Below are positions 34,801 to 46,400 of a stretch of DNA of 64,000 nt, piece after piece; positions within the stretch are counted from its first letter, which is position 1; every line of letters starts with the position of its first letter. The position numbers and the translations under genes were made by a program. Origin of the DNA: Biomphalaria glabrata (Eukaryota; Mollusca; Gastropoda; Planorbidae). The notes beneath the pieces are model-generated. The model was not told where the DNA came from and ran no database searches. It worked only from the letters and a program-made list of their open reading frames with translations. The stretch is taken from NCBI RefSeq assembly GCF_947242115.1, contig NC_074713.1:25578378-25642377 (forward strand), given 5' to 3'.

Positions 34801-36719
34801 TATATAATGAAACACGTATTCAGCCATCAACGTTAGATTCACCTCCACTTTCTCAGCAAAGTGGGTCTGAAATAACGATGAATTCCTCACCATTAGACTT
34901 TGAGCATGTTTTGTCATCTTCTGGTGGCTCCATTAGTTCTAATCTCTTTTCACCTGACATTGTCGAGCAGGCGGACACTGATGAAAGAGGTAACTTATCT
35001 TTGGGAAATAGAGAACAAAGTGTGCACACACGTGTAACTGAAAACAACAGCTGTGACTTGACATCAGAAATATCCCATATCTTGCAGGATACAGAAACAT
35101 CCCATACTTTGCAGGTTCCAGAAACATCCCATACTTTGCAGGTTCCAGAAACGACCCATATCTTGCAGGATGATGATATCACCATGTTGGATCTTGACAT
35201 CGATTATTTGTCTCTGCCCAGTGTCAATCTGGACAGCCCAAATATTGATGTAGAAATGTTGATGTCTTCTACAGATGAGCTTCAAACACCAGCTTTAGAG
35301 GAGGGTCTGTTTACTTCGACCCTGGAGTGGACCCCACTAACCAGTCCAAAGGGTTTCGCAAAAACATCAACCTTAGAAAGATGCCATAATTCTGACTTCG
35401 AGAGTACTCAAAGTTTAGATCTTGGCTCCACAATTCCAGGCGATTTTGAAGTGCAGAGTATTCTTAACTATTTCATGCCAGACCGAGGGAAAACTACCGA
35501 AAGAGATATTTCGTCAATACAGAGAGAAGGCAAAGGCCATGACAGTCAGCTAAGCCCAAACTTACAATTATTGACTGCTGAGCACCAAGTAGACTCCAAA
35601 AATACGAAGAGCTATTTTAAGTGCCCACAGAATACTTGTCCGTTGACCACTGCTACTGCTAGAGACGAAGCTATTTCCGATAATCACTGGACTATGTTAG
35701 CTTACCAACAACCCTCTAGCCAACAGTGGACCACAGAGGATAGTCGACGAGCTTCTGGTGAAATAACTCTTTCTGATGTGAACCATAACAACAGATCATC
35801 CAAAAGTTTTGAAACCAGTAAATCTCTAGAGACACTTTCTAGAACTGAAACATCTTCTTGTCACATTTCTTCAAGTTCAGAACCTCAGAAAAACAAACAA
35901 GTTTCTAAAATGAATTCTCATAATATCTCATTATTGAGTCATAATGAATTTTCACAATGTAGCTATGATGATTCCTTGGACACATCAACAATAACAGGAT
36001 CAGATCCAGGGTCAGGGCTTTCTTCCTACATAAGTGAACTGTGTGAATCTGATCTAGAGAATATACAACCATTTATGTCTGAAGAGTATAATGAAACAAG
36101 AAACACGACGCACTTAGCAGAAGTCAGTTGGGGACTTCATAACTCTTCTCCGCTTCGAAGTGACAATAGCAGCATCACTAGCTGCCTTGAAGTTGACCAA
36201 CGCTTAGAAGCAGTGTGTGAAAACGACACATTTGATCAGAGTTTAGCTCAAGAATTATTTGATTGGATGGAAAGTTGTGCCTCTGCTAAAAACGAGCAGC
36301 TAAATGACATTGTCTCTGCTCCACGTATGCTAAATCATACTATTTCCAACAGTCAGCAATTACACTGCAAAACATTATTCTCAAAAGAGCTTTCAAATGC
36401 GTTTTCAAACAACACTGAAAAGACTTTTCAATTGAATCCTTCTGCACTTAACATAAATATTCCTAATTGTCGTGGAAAGCATGAACAAACTTTATCTTCA
36501 GGCAACTTGTCAAATTTCCAGGGTGCTAACACCAGTGACGTATTTAACAAATATAATTTTGAGCTAGATAGCGGAGGACATTTAGCTGAGTCTATTTCTA
36601 ACACACTTGTTATTTCTGGCACCGAAGATTGCGATACAACATTTGGGAAACAGCAACATTCCACAGATAAATTAAACAATCTAATGGAATTGTCCGATAT
36701 ATTAGAAGACTTTCTCTGA
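27319..36719 (+). CDS. bHLH-PAS transcription factor (subfamily unresolved), missing first exon
   Basis: Eight exons with GT/AG borders and agreeing phases: 27319-27475, 28402-29006, 29946-30039, 31345-31451, 31960-32144, 32876-32982, 33894-34038, 34520-36719 (TGA). They give 1,199 residues. Residues 1-48 are a bHLH (KRRDKEN basic part, LLP loop, LDKLSVLRM helix 2). A PAS-A domain starts near 219 (LMLEAVPGFF..VLFVSENI) and PAS-B spans about 360-468 (IVFCDPR.HDILGY, GYYRLLAKTGKWMW, YVNVNTYIVS). The tail, about 470-1199, is Ser/Thr-rich and acidic and ends ELSDILEDFL, a plausible activation domain. Such proteins act in the nucleus as dimers on E-box-like sites. The helix resembles BMAL/ARNT and AHR, the PAS-B resembles CLOCK and Met (juvenile-hormone receptor). 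The ~170-residue bHLH to PAS-A spacer is unusually long. The start codon lies in an unseen upstream exon. Confidence 0.9.
27880..28110. repeat. dispersed repeat in intron 1 of the bHLH-PAS gene
   Basis: Text starting 'agactaagactgctttattg' through 'acagacacaacataaagagt' to 'gttgatatagtctgac' matches 55565-55775 closely and in the same orientation. It is probably the 3' end of a LINE, but no coding part is visible. Confidence 0.7.
29583..29763. mobile_element. 181-bp palindromic MITE in a bHLH-PAS intron
   Basis: The left end GGACCTCATTCATCAATCGT and the reversed right end GGACCTCATTCACCAATCGT continue to match for more than 30 bases in total. The element can fold into a hairpin. No clear target duplication was found. 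Confidence 0.85.
30305..30745. repeat. dispersed AT-rich repeat, two units, in a bHLH-PAS intron
   Basis: Two successive units carry 'cggatcaagttgaaacttt' or a variant, followed by an 'acaagacatgaa'-like phrase and 'caattaattggtaa'. The same unit occurs at 34075-34400 (another intron of the gene) and 55900-56260. It is non-coding; its class is unknown. Confidence 0.65.
31705..31950. repeat. ~110-bp tandem duplication with AT microsatellite, abutting a splice acceptor
   Basis: The block from 'tataatgaatcaatgatgaa' to 'gttttataagtct' occurs twice (31705-31810 and 31811-31946). The second copy carries an expanded (TA)n run and ends about 13 bases before the acceptor of the exon at 31960. The duplication places the repeat close to the expected branch-point region. 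Confidence 0.8.
32220..32693. mobile_element. hAT MITE (GGCCGGCC family) in a bHLH-PAS intron
   Basis: It starts CAGGGCCGGCC and ends AGGTCCGGTCCTG. Landmarks 'gaaacggattg', 'gggtagggataagcatta' and 'acagtggcctagg' match the copies at 5106, 21168 and 24599. The flanks CACGTGAT and CACCTGTT agree at six of eight positions, an eroded 8-bp duplication. Confidence 0.82.
33190..33475 (-). mobile_element. LINE 3' ORF fragment in a bHLH-PAS intron
   Basis: On the minus strand it reads 'TYRDVSKRDLRTTGINEIM', then a 'QDRTE.RQTV' region and a zinc-finger-like tail 'KCMNCG....RIGLI'. This parallels the C-terminus of the LINE at 52430-53230 (plus). It is broken and strongly truncated. Confidence 0.7.
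35068..35176 (+). repeat. 27-bp coding minisatellite, four units
   Basis: Inside the last exon of the bHLH-PAS gene a 27-bp unit is repeated four times in frame, giving SHTLQVPET-like nonapeptides (about residues 650-685). The two central units are identical, which suggests recent slippage or expansion. Confidence 0.9.
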
Positions 36720-36954
36720 ACATTTAAATGAGAAAGATGTCTGAGCTAAGATGTCTCGGACTCAAAGCTGTTCAGAGTCTAATTTTTTTTCTTTCGGGCT
36801 TTTGCGTCTCTCTGAGGGAAGTCTTTAATATCAATACGTCATACATCCATAAAGTATCTCACCAACGTAATTATTAGTTAAATTCATAGATATCTGCAGG
36901 AATTAGCCCCCCCCCCTCCCGACAAGATACTCCCTAGTTCCACAAGATGGACGA
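36720..36954. other. 3' flank of the bHLH-PAS gene
   Basis: Sequence just after the TGA stop, presumably 3' UTR. No clear polyadenylation signal is visible close to the stop. No part of the converging P450 gene could be recognised on the minus strand. Confidence 0.4.
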
Positions 36955-37105
36955 CTACCTTGTCATGTGATAATCGCTCTGGCCTGTCGTCTAGATGGTA
37001 TGGGGTTAAGTCCTGCCCGTCTCAATCCCCTGACGTCCTGTGGAAGGTTTGAGCTAGGATGTAATTATCTTCAATTGTGAAGGAACATCCGCAGCATGTC
37101 AAACA
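36955..37105 (+). mobile_element. tRNA-derived SINE
   Basis: The head includes 'gcctgtcgtctagatggta' and a B-box-like GGTTAAGTCCTGCC. The body 'gtggaaggtttgagctagga' and the tail 'gtgaaggaacatccg' follow. It is the same family as 1040-1200 and 42795-42935. It is a retroposon, not a tRNA gene. Confidence 0.65.
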
Positions 37106-38990
37106 TGTGGGAAAGTAAATATAGCCAACTTTGTGTGCGCTAAACTTGGATTATAATTATTACTTCCAACGTTTATAAATTGCATTAGTTTATTTACTTA
37201 CTTTAGCTTAATGAGGGTTGAACTCAGTTCATATCCATGCCATTTCTTATATAAATTACAATAAACAAACTTACAAACACAAAACGATGGTGTATTTATT
37301 GTATATAATTTCTTCATCTTCAGCTCTTCTTTAGTCTGTTGGCGTGTTGGGGCACCACACATAATATACTGACCATCTCTCTCCATCCTTCTCTGTCTTT
37401 CGCCATGATTAGAGTCATTCCCATTAACAGGCATGTCCATTATTTGATGTCTTCCTCTCTCTTATTTTGTCAGTTTCTCCGTTTCTTCACTCGAACTTTC
37501 CCGTACAGAAATTTCTTTGTAAGCCCTGTGGATTTTGTAATATTACTGTAGTCTTAGCTCGGGTTTGTTGTTGTTACAAAGTTGATCGTGGGGTTTGATT
37601 GCCTTTGTGATCCTGTTATTACACTGTGCAACTCAAGAATAAATGAACAACAAACACGTCTGAATAATCTCTGTATATAATTCTCTTCATGGCTCAACAG
37701 TTTGGGCAGTTTGTTATCTCGGTGCTGGACCAACTTTGCTATCGAGCCAGGCTACTGGGCGAAACTTTAGGCTTGAAATAAATGATTAAATTTTTAACTT
37801 GGAAGAAAGTGTTCAGGGAAAGCAAAAGTCACGTGACAGCATATGAAATGAGTTGATGTAAAGTAACATCCGCCAAGTGCTTGTCTACCACTAGAGATTC
37901 TTAGGATACGACGCAAGTCACTGGTAGATAATGGATTGATGGGGCAAACGTTTTGCACTTAACCTGGCCATACACTTACCACAGACTCCCAGTGCAGCTT
38001 CCACACCTCAATGGTAAAGTAAATTTAAAAAATAAGGCAATGTTTTAAAATCCTAGGACTAAAGATGAGTTCAGTATTTTACTCTATCAAACAAACCCAG
38101 TTGCGACCTACATATTTTGACATATTTAATGCCGTTGTCCGCAAGAGGTCCATGAAAGTTTTCTTTTCGTCGTCTGAGCTTGTCGCTTGCAAGGGCGCTT
38201 CTTTTGGGTCTCAAATTTATGTCCTGCGAGCTTAGTGAGAGCTCTCCAGCTATGTCAGTGAAAACAAAATGGCGCCTGATTTGGTCTTTACAGCGCTTAC
38301 GTTTGGCACCTCTGTTACATTTATATCGTACAGTCTATTGCTGAACCACAAAATATTATTAATGTTTCCCACTGGACAGCATTCACATTTTAGCTTCACA
38401 AAGTCTTTAAAAAAAACTATAATGCCCCCATGATATATGAACAATAACAGTTTTATAAGTACGACTATTTACATTATGTTATATGCATTTTATAATCAAT
38501 ACAACGAGACTAGTCTTATTCAATATATCGCTAACCGCATTCAATTTAATCAAGTCATTAATGAGCATTAAAAAAAAAATTTCATTAATACGTAGAATTC
38601 AAAATTGAAGAGGCAATATGTTTGGCGATTGATTTCACTCTATCGTTTTTTAATCCGAAACCACAAGCCATGCTCACTTTTCAGCACTGTCCGTGCAAGT
38701 CTGTTTGGTGGTGGGGCGTCAGGTGGTATTTCAAAACGATATCTGAACAGGATATATAAAAGATGTGTTACTATTTTGATTTTTTTTCTAAATACATTGA
38801 TTAGCATAAGGAGTCTTGTGACGAAATCTCTGACTACAGAGGCAATCTTGAACTTCCTACATTGGTTTCAATGATCGGAAGTTAAAACTACTAAGAATAT
38901 TATTCATTATATTGAAGTCAGATATACAATATGGGCATAACATTCTAATTACAGATAAATGGTTACGATAGGATATTATCAGTTGTCTGT
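37105..38990. repeat. ~2-kb repeat family, copy 1
   Basis: It matches 61405-63720 in the same orientation and order: 'aatatagccaactttgtgtg', 'ttaatgagggttgaa', 'ccgtacagaaat', 'gactcccagtgca', 'cctaggactaaagatgagtt', 'gtccgcaagaggtc' and a final 'agttgtctgtta'. It includes a minus-strand LINE 3' fragment (about 38140-38330) and a small conserved reading frame (about 38620-38875). The copies differ by scattered substitutions and a ~300-bp insertion in the second. They lie on either side of the P450 gene. Confidence 0.8.
38140..38330 (-). mobile_element. LINE 3' ORF fragment within the 2-kb repeat
   Basis: The minus strand reads 'KRCKDQIRRHF', then 'INLRPKRSALASDKLRRR', parallel to 'KRFKDQLRRQL...ETKRKSAAEDKRRR' of the LINE fragment at 9242-9680. 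It is broken and short. Confidence 0.55.
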
Positions 38991-39059
38991 TAAGTGTTTT
39001 GAATTGTTTAGTGAGATAGGCCTACATTGGCTACAGGAAATGATTTTTTTCTTTACAGA

Positions 39060-40210
39060 ACCCATGAGCGTAGCACGTGGGAGTTGGGGGTTCATCCCCC
39101 CCCCCCAAAGAAATGAAATCCCCCCCGAAGGTTGGGTGGAATTTTATGACTGAAAATTTGCTTTGATTTTGCTTATAATAGGTGAGATTTTAATGTTAAA
39201 CCATCATTTACCCCAGTGCAGCCAAAGGGGCTTTGAGTTTAGAACCCCCTCAAGGGGATTTTTAGGTTAAACCTCACCTCTTATATAAATTAAAAAAATA
39301 ATACAAACAACAGTCACCATATTCCATGAGTGTAGCCAATGAGGATTTTGAGTTTAAAACCCTTCCGATTTTTTAAATGCTTAAACCCCTCTTGAATATC
39401 AGACTAAAGCATACAACAGTCACCAGATACTATGAGCGTAGCCATAAGGTGTTTTGTGTTTAAAAACCCCTCCAGAGGGTTTTGAGTGTAAAACCCTATT
39501 CAGCAAACTAAACACATAAAATTCTCTGAACGTTGCCAAGAAATTAACTCCCTCCCGAGAGCTTTAAGTGTAAAAAAAAAAACACAACTCCAAATGGTTT
39601 TGAGTTAACCCTCCCCCCTCCGTGCAGATAGCTATGAGGTTTAAAAAAACCTCATCAATATGATTCTAATACAAACAACGGTCACATAATTCTATGACTG
39701 TAGCTAATGGAGTTTTGAGTTTGTTAAAAAAAAAACTCTAGAGATTTTTTAGTTTAAACCCCCCCCCCCCCAACAGATGGTTTTGACGATAAAACTTCCC
39801 TTTTTGATATAAAATCTAAAGCAAATCACAGACACCAAATTTAATGAGCGTAGCCGAGAGAAGTTACAATTGTGTACAAATGTGTACCAGTCGCTGGACT
39901 CCATTATTAAAGTTCATTGAATAGCGGATTATGTTTTTGAAGTAAATTTTTAAATAGTAGTATCATGCACTGTAGATACCTCAGAATATGTATTTTGTTG
40001 GCTTTTAATACTGGAAATAGTGTTCCGCCCCGAACTCCGTTGGGGGAGCGCAGCCCTAGACCCCCTAGCTGGCGAGAGTCGGGGAAGGTGGTTAGGAGAA
40101 CCTATTCTAGAGCACAAAAAACGTCTTCCGAAAGAATTAAGGGTCAGAATGAAATAAATATTTAAAAAAATCCCCCCCCCAAAAAAAAAAAAAATCAGGG
40201 CTACGCACAT
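39060..40210 (+). repeat. 'GCGTAGCC' repeat family, long copy with tandem units
   Basis: About eight to ten degenerate units of ~90-120 bp, each with 'tatgagcgtagcc', a 'ttttgagtttaaaacccc' phrase and often 'acaacagtcacc'. C-runs and A-runs separate them. The right end 'ggctacgcacatgat' is the inverted terminus. The segment 39965-40090 is instead shared, inverted, with 59740-59890. Confidence 0.75.
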
Positions 40211-40450
40211 GATAGAACCTATGAGAAGTAGGTTTCTATAAACCAACACGACAAGACCCAGCACCCTTTGAGGTTTAGGTTTATGGCACATTCACAGTAT
40301 CTCGACTATATCTAGAAGTACGTGCAAGCTTCTTTTAAAAAACAAAACGTAATATAAACTGTATTTATAAATACACAGATTCAACTTGAAAGTAGATATA
40401 TGTAGAAACCCAAGTGATACGATACCAAAAATTAGTATTTGAACAGTTAC

Positions 40451-43400
40451 CTTCTAAATAAGCGCGCTATTAAAACTTTTTCTTCATTCAAGGCGAAGTT
40501 TTGTCCAATACAGTTCCTGGAGCCTGCTGAAAACGGAGTGAAAGAGAAATAGTCTTGGTCTTTCCCATTTGCGTCCAGAAACCTCTCCGGGATGAAAGCA
40601 TGAGGCTGATCCCAGACAGCTGGGTTTCTGTGTAAGTAGATAATAGCTACATTAACAATGTTTCCAGCAGGAATCTTGTGGCCCTCAATGGTGACGTCTT
40701 CGTTAAGGCGGCGCTGTATGAATGGGATTGGAGGGTAGAGTCTCATCGCTTCTTTGATACACAGTGCAAGAAAGTGGAGTTTAGAGATGTCTGACCTGAA
40801 TACACCGAGGTACATAATACAGATGTTTACAAGTTATCTTTAGGAACATGCATTTTAAATAAGGAAAATATTTTTTTTTAAGATTGTGGCTAAATATTTA
40901 AACATTCACACCTTTTTGAAAACCAAAAATCTAAAAATAATATTAATTTTGTCTAAGTTAAAGTAAATAAGCAGAGTAATATACTTTTTTAAAAATTCAA
41001 TTTCTTTTTTATGTTAAAACTAGACATATGTTACCTGCGACCCGCAGGTCTTTATTTGCGCATTACTGTCGATATAGTCACTGATAGTGTTTTGTAAACA
41101 ATTAAACGAAATAATAATGTAATAAGTAAAGCGAATGTGTCAATTTAAAAATAGTGTGAATAAAGCTATCAAATCAAAATAGCTAATAGGCTTAAATCCA
41201 TTTTTTTCAAATTAAAACATTTGCTTGTAGGCCTACACATATTTGATTAAAATTTGAGATGAATAGACTTAATTTTGTATGTTCATGTGTTGAGTATAAA
41301 GTAGATCTTGAGGTAGACATAGATCTAAATCTACACTAATCTAGAGTTAAAAATTGGCTTTTATAGATTTCATTCTGTGTTGCGCATGCGTGACCTTTTT
41401 TCATGAATGAATATAGGTCTATCTTAACACGGCTACGCAACTTTAGCGAACAGCGAACGAATGTATTAAAAATGCTTTAGAAAAACAAATTTGAATGTTA
41501 ATTTGATTAAAATATGAAATAAATGAACAATAATTAGTATCTCTATGTGTTAAAGCATAAAACTATCTTTGCGAAAAGAAGTTTTATCATCTTAGAGTTC
41601 AATAAGAGTTTAAGGCCTAGGAATAGACTCAGTAGAGAGATGTGTTAATGTGTAACCATTTGATAATGTCTAATGAGAGAATGTTCTCCAGGAAATCTGT
41701 AGTCACAGATATCAGGAACTAATTTATGTAACAAAATGTTTTTGAAACACAAAATTGAAGGTTAATTTTATTATATAATGAAATCAATGGATCTTCTTTT
41801 GTATTTTCATGTGTCAAAATAAAAAACTATCTGCGCAAAGTGTGTTTCTTAAAATTAGATCTAGGTCTAAATCCTTTCGATCTTTTCTCATGTCAACATT
41901 GTTAACCATGGCCTAGATCCATAAATACTATAGCTTTAATAGAGTCGGACAACTTTATTTATTTTTAGGGTCTTAATTTTGTTTTAGGGATACAATACAT
42001 ACACTACGGTCTAAGTTGGTACCCAAGAAACATTCCTGCCAAGTTTTATCAAGATTGGTCAAGCGGTTTTGATGTCTATAAGTAACATACATACATACAC
42101 CTTACATTCTACTTTATAATATAGATAGTATAGATAATAGAGTAAACTTAGTATTTATATTTTATTTATAATTGAAAAATGAAAAAAAAAATGGTTGTCT
42201 GGGAATCAAAGCCACGACATTCTATTTAGCCTGAAATAAATGATTCAATTGTTTTACCTACTGTTATCATATCACAGTAATCTCTTCCATCAATGAAGAA
42301 AGCCTGAGCTTATAATATTTTTTAAAATGGTTTAAAAATTTATGAATAAAATAAAAATACCACAAAATACAATCGGAATCTCTGCCTTCTAAAACTGAAT
42401 CAATCTCATCTTGGACTTTTGTTTGGCACTCAGGATTCTTCGCTAAACAGTAAACCATCCAAGAAGCTGCTGTGGCAGTCGTGTCATGTCCTGGAATGGA
42501 TCAAACTTACATGCTTATCAGAAATGTAGTCAACGATAGTTTTCACATCATAGTCCCAAGTGGAAAAAATATTGAAAATCCGACATGATGATATTTTATA
42601 TTTTTTAAAGTTAAGATGCAACATTTACCTTTTTCTTTCCTGAAAAAAAGTTTAATTTAACAATACAAGCATTTTTTTAATCATAAAAAATACACCATTT
42701 TACAATTATTTACTATTAATAGTAAATAAGGAGATGAGAACAGGGGAGAATATATTTCTAAAATATCAGCATAGTAAATATATATATTTCGTCCATATAT
42801 TTTCGTCCCGGGTTCATATGCTCGCTGCCATCCCCATCGACCAGCGAGAGGTTTGGACAATGGAGTGAATTATCTTTAACTTTGAAGGAACAACCGAAAC
42901 ATGTATAACAGACAAAAACTTTTTTTTTTTTACAACGGCAAACGAATCTTTCAAACTTTATTACTTTTGCTATTAAAAATAAAATCACGTCTTGAATATT
43001 CCTTGCGAATAGGTGGATCCAACAGTGATCCGAAGGGGGCCGCCTCTGAGTTTGTGTGATAACCATGTATAAGAGGGCTATACAGAAGATCAATAGAAAA
43101 AATGAACAACCCCAAGAGTCCCAGAAGGGCGCTTACGCACCGGCCTTGAAGGGAGACGGTGCGAGAAAGCAGAACAAGAGCGAGGAATGGCTGGAGAGAG
43201 ATGGTTTTAAAGTTGTAAAACAAAACAGGAAAAAAGATACAACGAAGGAGTCTTCTAGTAGCAATGGGGAAACCACCCCTTCTCCCAGCAGTAGATAGAA
43301 TAAACATCATAGGAAGTAATACACATGAAAAAAAAGGAAAACACGTGAAAAATGAAAACATGTAAACAAAAAAAATCGGAGCCTAACTCTCTAATTAAAA

Positions 43401-46400
43401 AAAAATGGAAAAAGAACCCTCTCCCTGTCCTCGACATCTTCTAACAGGGGTGAAGATCACGAGGCAGGAGAAGAAAAAGAAGAAGGAAAAAGGAAGTCAG
43501 ATGAATTCCCAGATTCGCCTACACCTTTAGTAATCGACGATGGGGAGGATCCTGTCTCATCCCAAAGCTTGAGGTCAACAATTCTCTGTTTGCGGCGTAA
43601 AAGATACTAAATCTTTTAGGCTATGTATAATTTAACTGTGTGTCTACGTATGTTTAATAGGTAAGTATGGTCATGCATGTATTAATGTGTAAGTATGGGT
43701 GTGTATTTATTTTATTCTCACTTAGTTATCTAACTTAACAGGTGGGAAACATTAAAACGAATGGCGCGAGAAAGCAGCAGAAATTGAAAGAACAACGTTC
43801 ATTAATTTGTTAAAAAAAAAAAAGTAAATTAAATATTCATGCGCAAAATAAAATTGTATCACGTGACTGTTATTAATCATTGTTTTGTCAAGCTGCGTCA
43901 ACAAAGGTCATAGAGTAGTTCGTAACAGGCATATTAAAAAGTAGTGATGGTCAAGTTGATTATTATTCAAATTACACGGTCGAATCAAACAGGCTTTTAG
44001 CGAAGAAGTTATTTTCATTGAATACAATTTTCATCGTTCTGTGGACCCCCAACGATCATCTCCCGGACCACTTTTGGCAGCGTACCATAGCTTGAGAACC
44101 ACTGATCTAAGGAGTCCTTTAATTACTTTCGCAAAATTACGCAGAAAGTCGTGATTTAATTAATGAAACTTTATGTGTCCAGTAGTACATATTAATATTT
44201 TTTTCAAAAAGGGAAATGCTATTAACATTCTGAATTATTTCCTGATTTATAGATTTATCAGAAACATTTTGTGTTAGGTCTTACAACTTTGTACTTTACA
44301 TTGCAAACATTTTAAACACACTATTTGTAAAGTATAAAAAAACAAACAAGAAGCTGATTACCTGCAAACAAGAAAGTGTCAACTTCATTTCGTATTTCCA
44401 AGTCGGTCATTGGCTTACCGTCCTCATCCCTGGCTGACAAAAGGATATCCAGGAAATCTAGATGACGTTTCGAGGGAAGACCTTCTTTGTTCTGGAATAT
44501 ATTATGGATAAATATGTTGCAAAGAAAACATTTTATTCCTAGTTTGAGATTTCTGTGTACGCAGGATTTAGTATGATAAGACTCTGAGCTAGTTTGAGAT
44601 TTCTGTGTACGCAGGATTTAGTATGATAAGACTCTGAGCTAGTTTGAGATTTCTGTGTACGCAGGATTTAGTATGATAAGACTCTGAGCTAGTTTGAGAT
44701 TTCTGTGTACGCAGGATTTAGATCTGATAAGACTCTGAGCTAGTTTGAGATTTCTGTGTACGCAGGATTTAGATCTGATAAGACTCTGAGCTAGTTTGAG
44801 AAATGGGGCACCTTGTAATAAACATTTAGGCAATATTTCATTGGCTCATTGTTTTTTTAATGATTGAAAATATCTATAGCTGCGGCTTGTGTTGTCAATA
44901 GGCCCCGCTTGTAAGTAATTTTTTTTTAAATAAAGGTAGTCGAGGTAGCAGTGCCCCAAGAAAACTCTTTAAAGAACAGCTTGAGCACCAACTTGCTTAA
45001 AATGACATAGAAGAGAGTAACTGGGTGCAGGCGGCTTTGGAACGAGACAGATGGAGGTCACTTACAAAGGCCGCGGGATACACATTTGAGACCAAAAGAA
45101 CACCCACTGCCGAGGACAGACGTAGACGGCGAAAAGAAAATCTGAATCGACCACCAGCGGACAATAATCATGTCTGGGATGGATTTGGAAAAATATGTCA
45201 CTGCTGGAGCTCATAGCCACGGGAAATACTGCATTCTTCATTAATCTTGGGATTCGAAGGCATCTGAGAGTGAGCTTAAATTTAACTTCACTCTCCAAAC
45301 AATTTTATAGTATTATTTAGTAACATAGGAAAGATTTGTCTTTGCTTTCGATGTTTGTTCCTTGAGAATATCACTCAGATCATTAGAATTAAGCAACACC
45401 AAGCAGCGATACCTTACAGCGGAAGAAAAAAGCCTTTTTTTTTTCATTGGGATACAAACTGAAGCATGAAGATTACCTTGAAAAACGAAATAAGATTACA
45501 AATGACTAGCGGCTTAGTCACAACCATTTGCGCTGGCTTTGAACTTCTTTTCGTGAAAGTTTGCCTTGCTCTTGTCTATTCTAGTCTTTGACACTATTCT
45601 CATAGCTTACTCACAAGATGACATAACTCTCACAGCTTTATGCCGAAAGGGTTGCTTTCCTGTAATATCCCTTACTCACTTAAGCTTGTTGATTTCATAT
45701 TCATTAAAGGGAATCTTCAATGTTAAAATTTTTTTTTTTACTTGCCTAACGTTGGAGTAAATTATATAATAACAAGGTACCTAGATTCGAGTCCTGGTGA
45801 AGACTGGGATTTTTACTTTTAGGATCTCTGGGCGCCTCTGAGTCCCCCCAGCTATAATGGGTACCTGACAATAGTTGGGGAAAAGTAAAGGGTTGGTCGT
45901 TGTTTTCGCCACATTAAACCCTATTTTACCATTAACCACTGAAACGGCTTTTACATCATCTGCCCTATAGATCGCAAGGTCTTAAAAGTGATCTTAACTT
46001 TTACTTTGTATAATAATAAAGCTGTCCGAAGACTAGAAAACAGCTTTATTCACAACGAGTTTAAGTTGTGGCTAATTCACCTCGGCATAAAACGATCATT
46101 CTATACTTACCGAAGACAGGCGCAAAGGACGAAAAAAAAAATAGATCCCCGGCAGACAACGGCTTTATCTGCATTACTTGCATGTCTCATCCTTGTTGGG
46201 GTAGTCATGTAAAACACTGCAGTCATCCTTAATCTTAGGAATCGAAGCCATTGTTATTCAGTTCAAGATTATTTCAATATACTTTTAATTTATGGTAAAA
46301 GGCAGCACGGAAAACCTTCTCCCAGATACCCCCTCCCACCACTGGTCCACAAATGAGATTGGACCGTACCTCTCTGAGCCTCTCTGAGCATGCTTTAAGC

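Noticed and set aside
34714-35285. Minus-strand frames of 62-115 residues over the large bHLH-PAS exon
   Set aside because: They are antisense shadows of the Ser/Thr-rich coding exon. The repeated residues in them simply mirror the 27-bp minisatellite.
27319-36719. Calling the bHLH-PAS gene HIF-alpha or AHR outright
   Set aside because: The basic region lacks the HIF/SIM pattern, and the PAS-B shares more with CLOCK/Met. Memory-based resemblance is not enough for a symbol.
40330-40450. Read-through after CYP4 exon 9 as the protein's C-terminus
   Set aside because: The in-frame continuation is about 20 hydrophobic residues unlike any P450 end and begins exactly at a good GT donor.
43056-43298. 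A nested host gene in CYP4 intron 7
   Set aside because: It is low-complexity, charged, has no recognisable domain and is flanked by repeats. It is kept only as an unassigned frame.
44540-44801. A CRISPR-like array
   Set aside because: The units are directly contiguous 50/51-bp repeats without unique spacers and lie in an animal intron.
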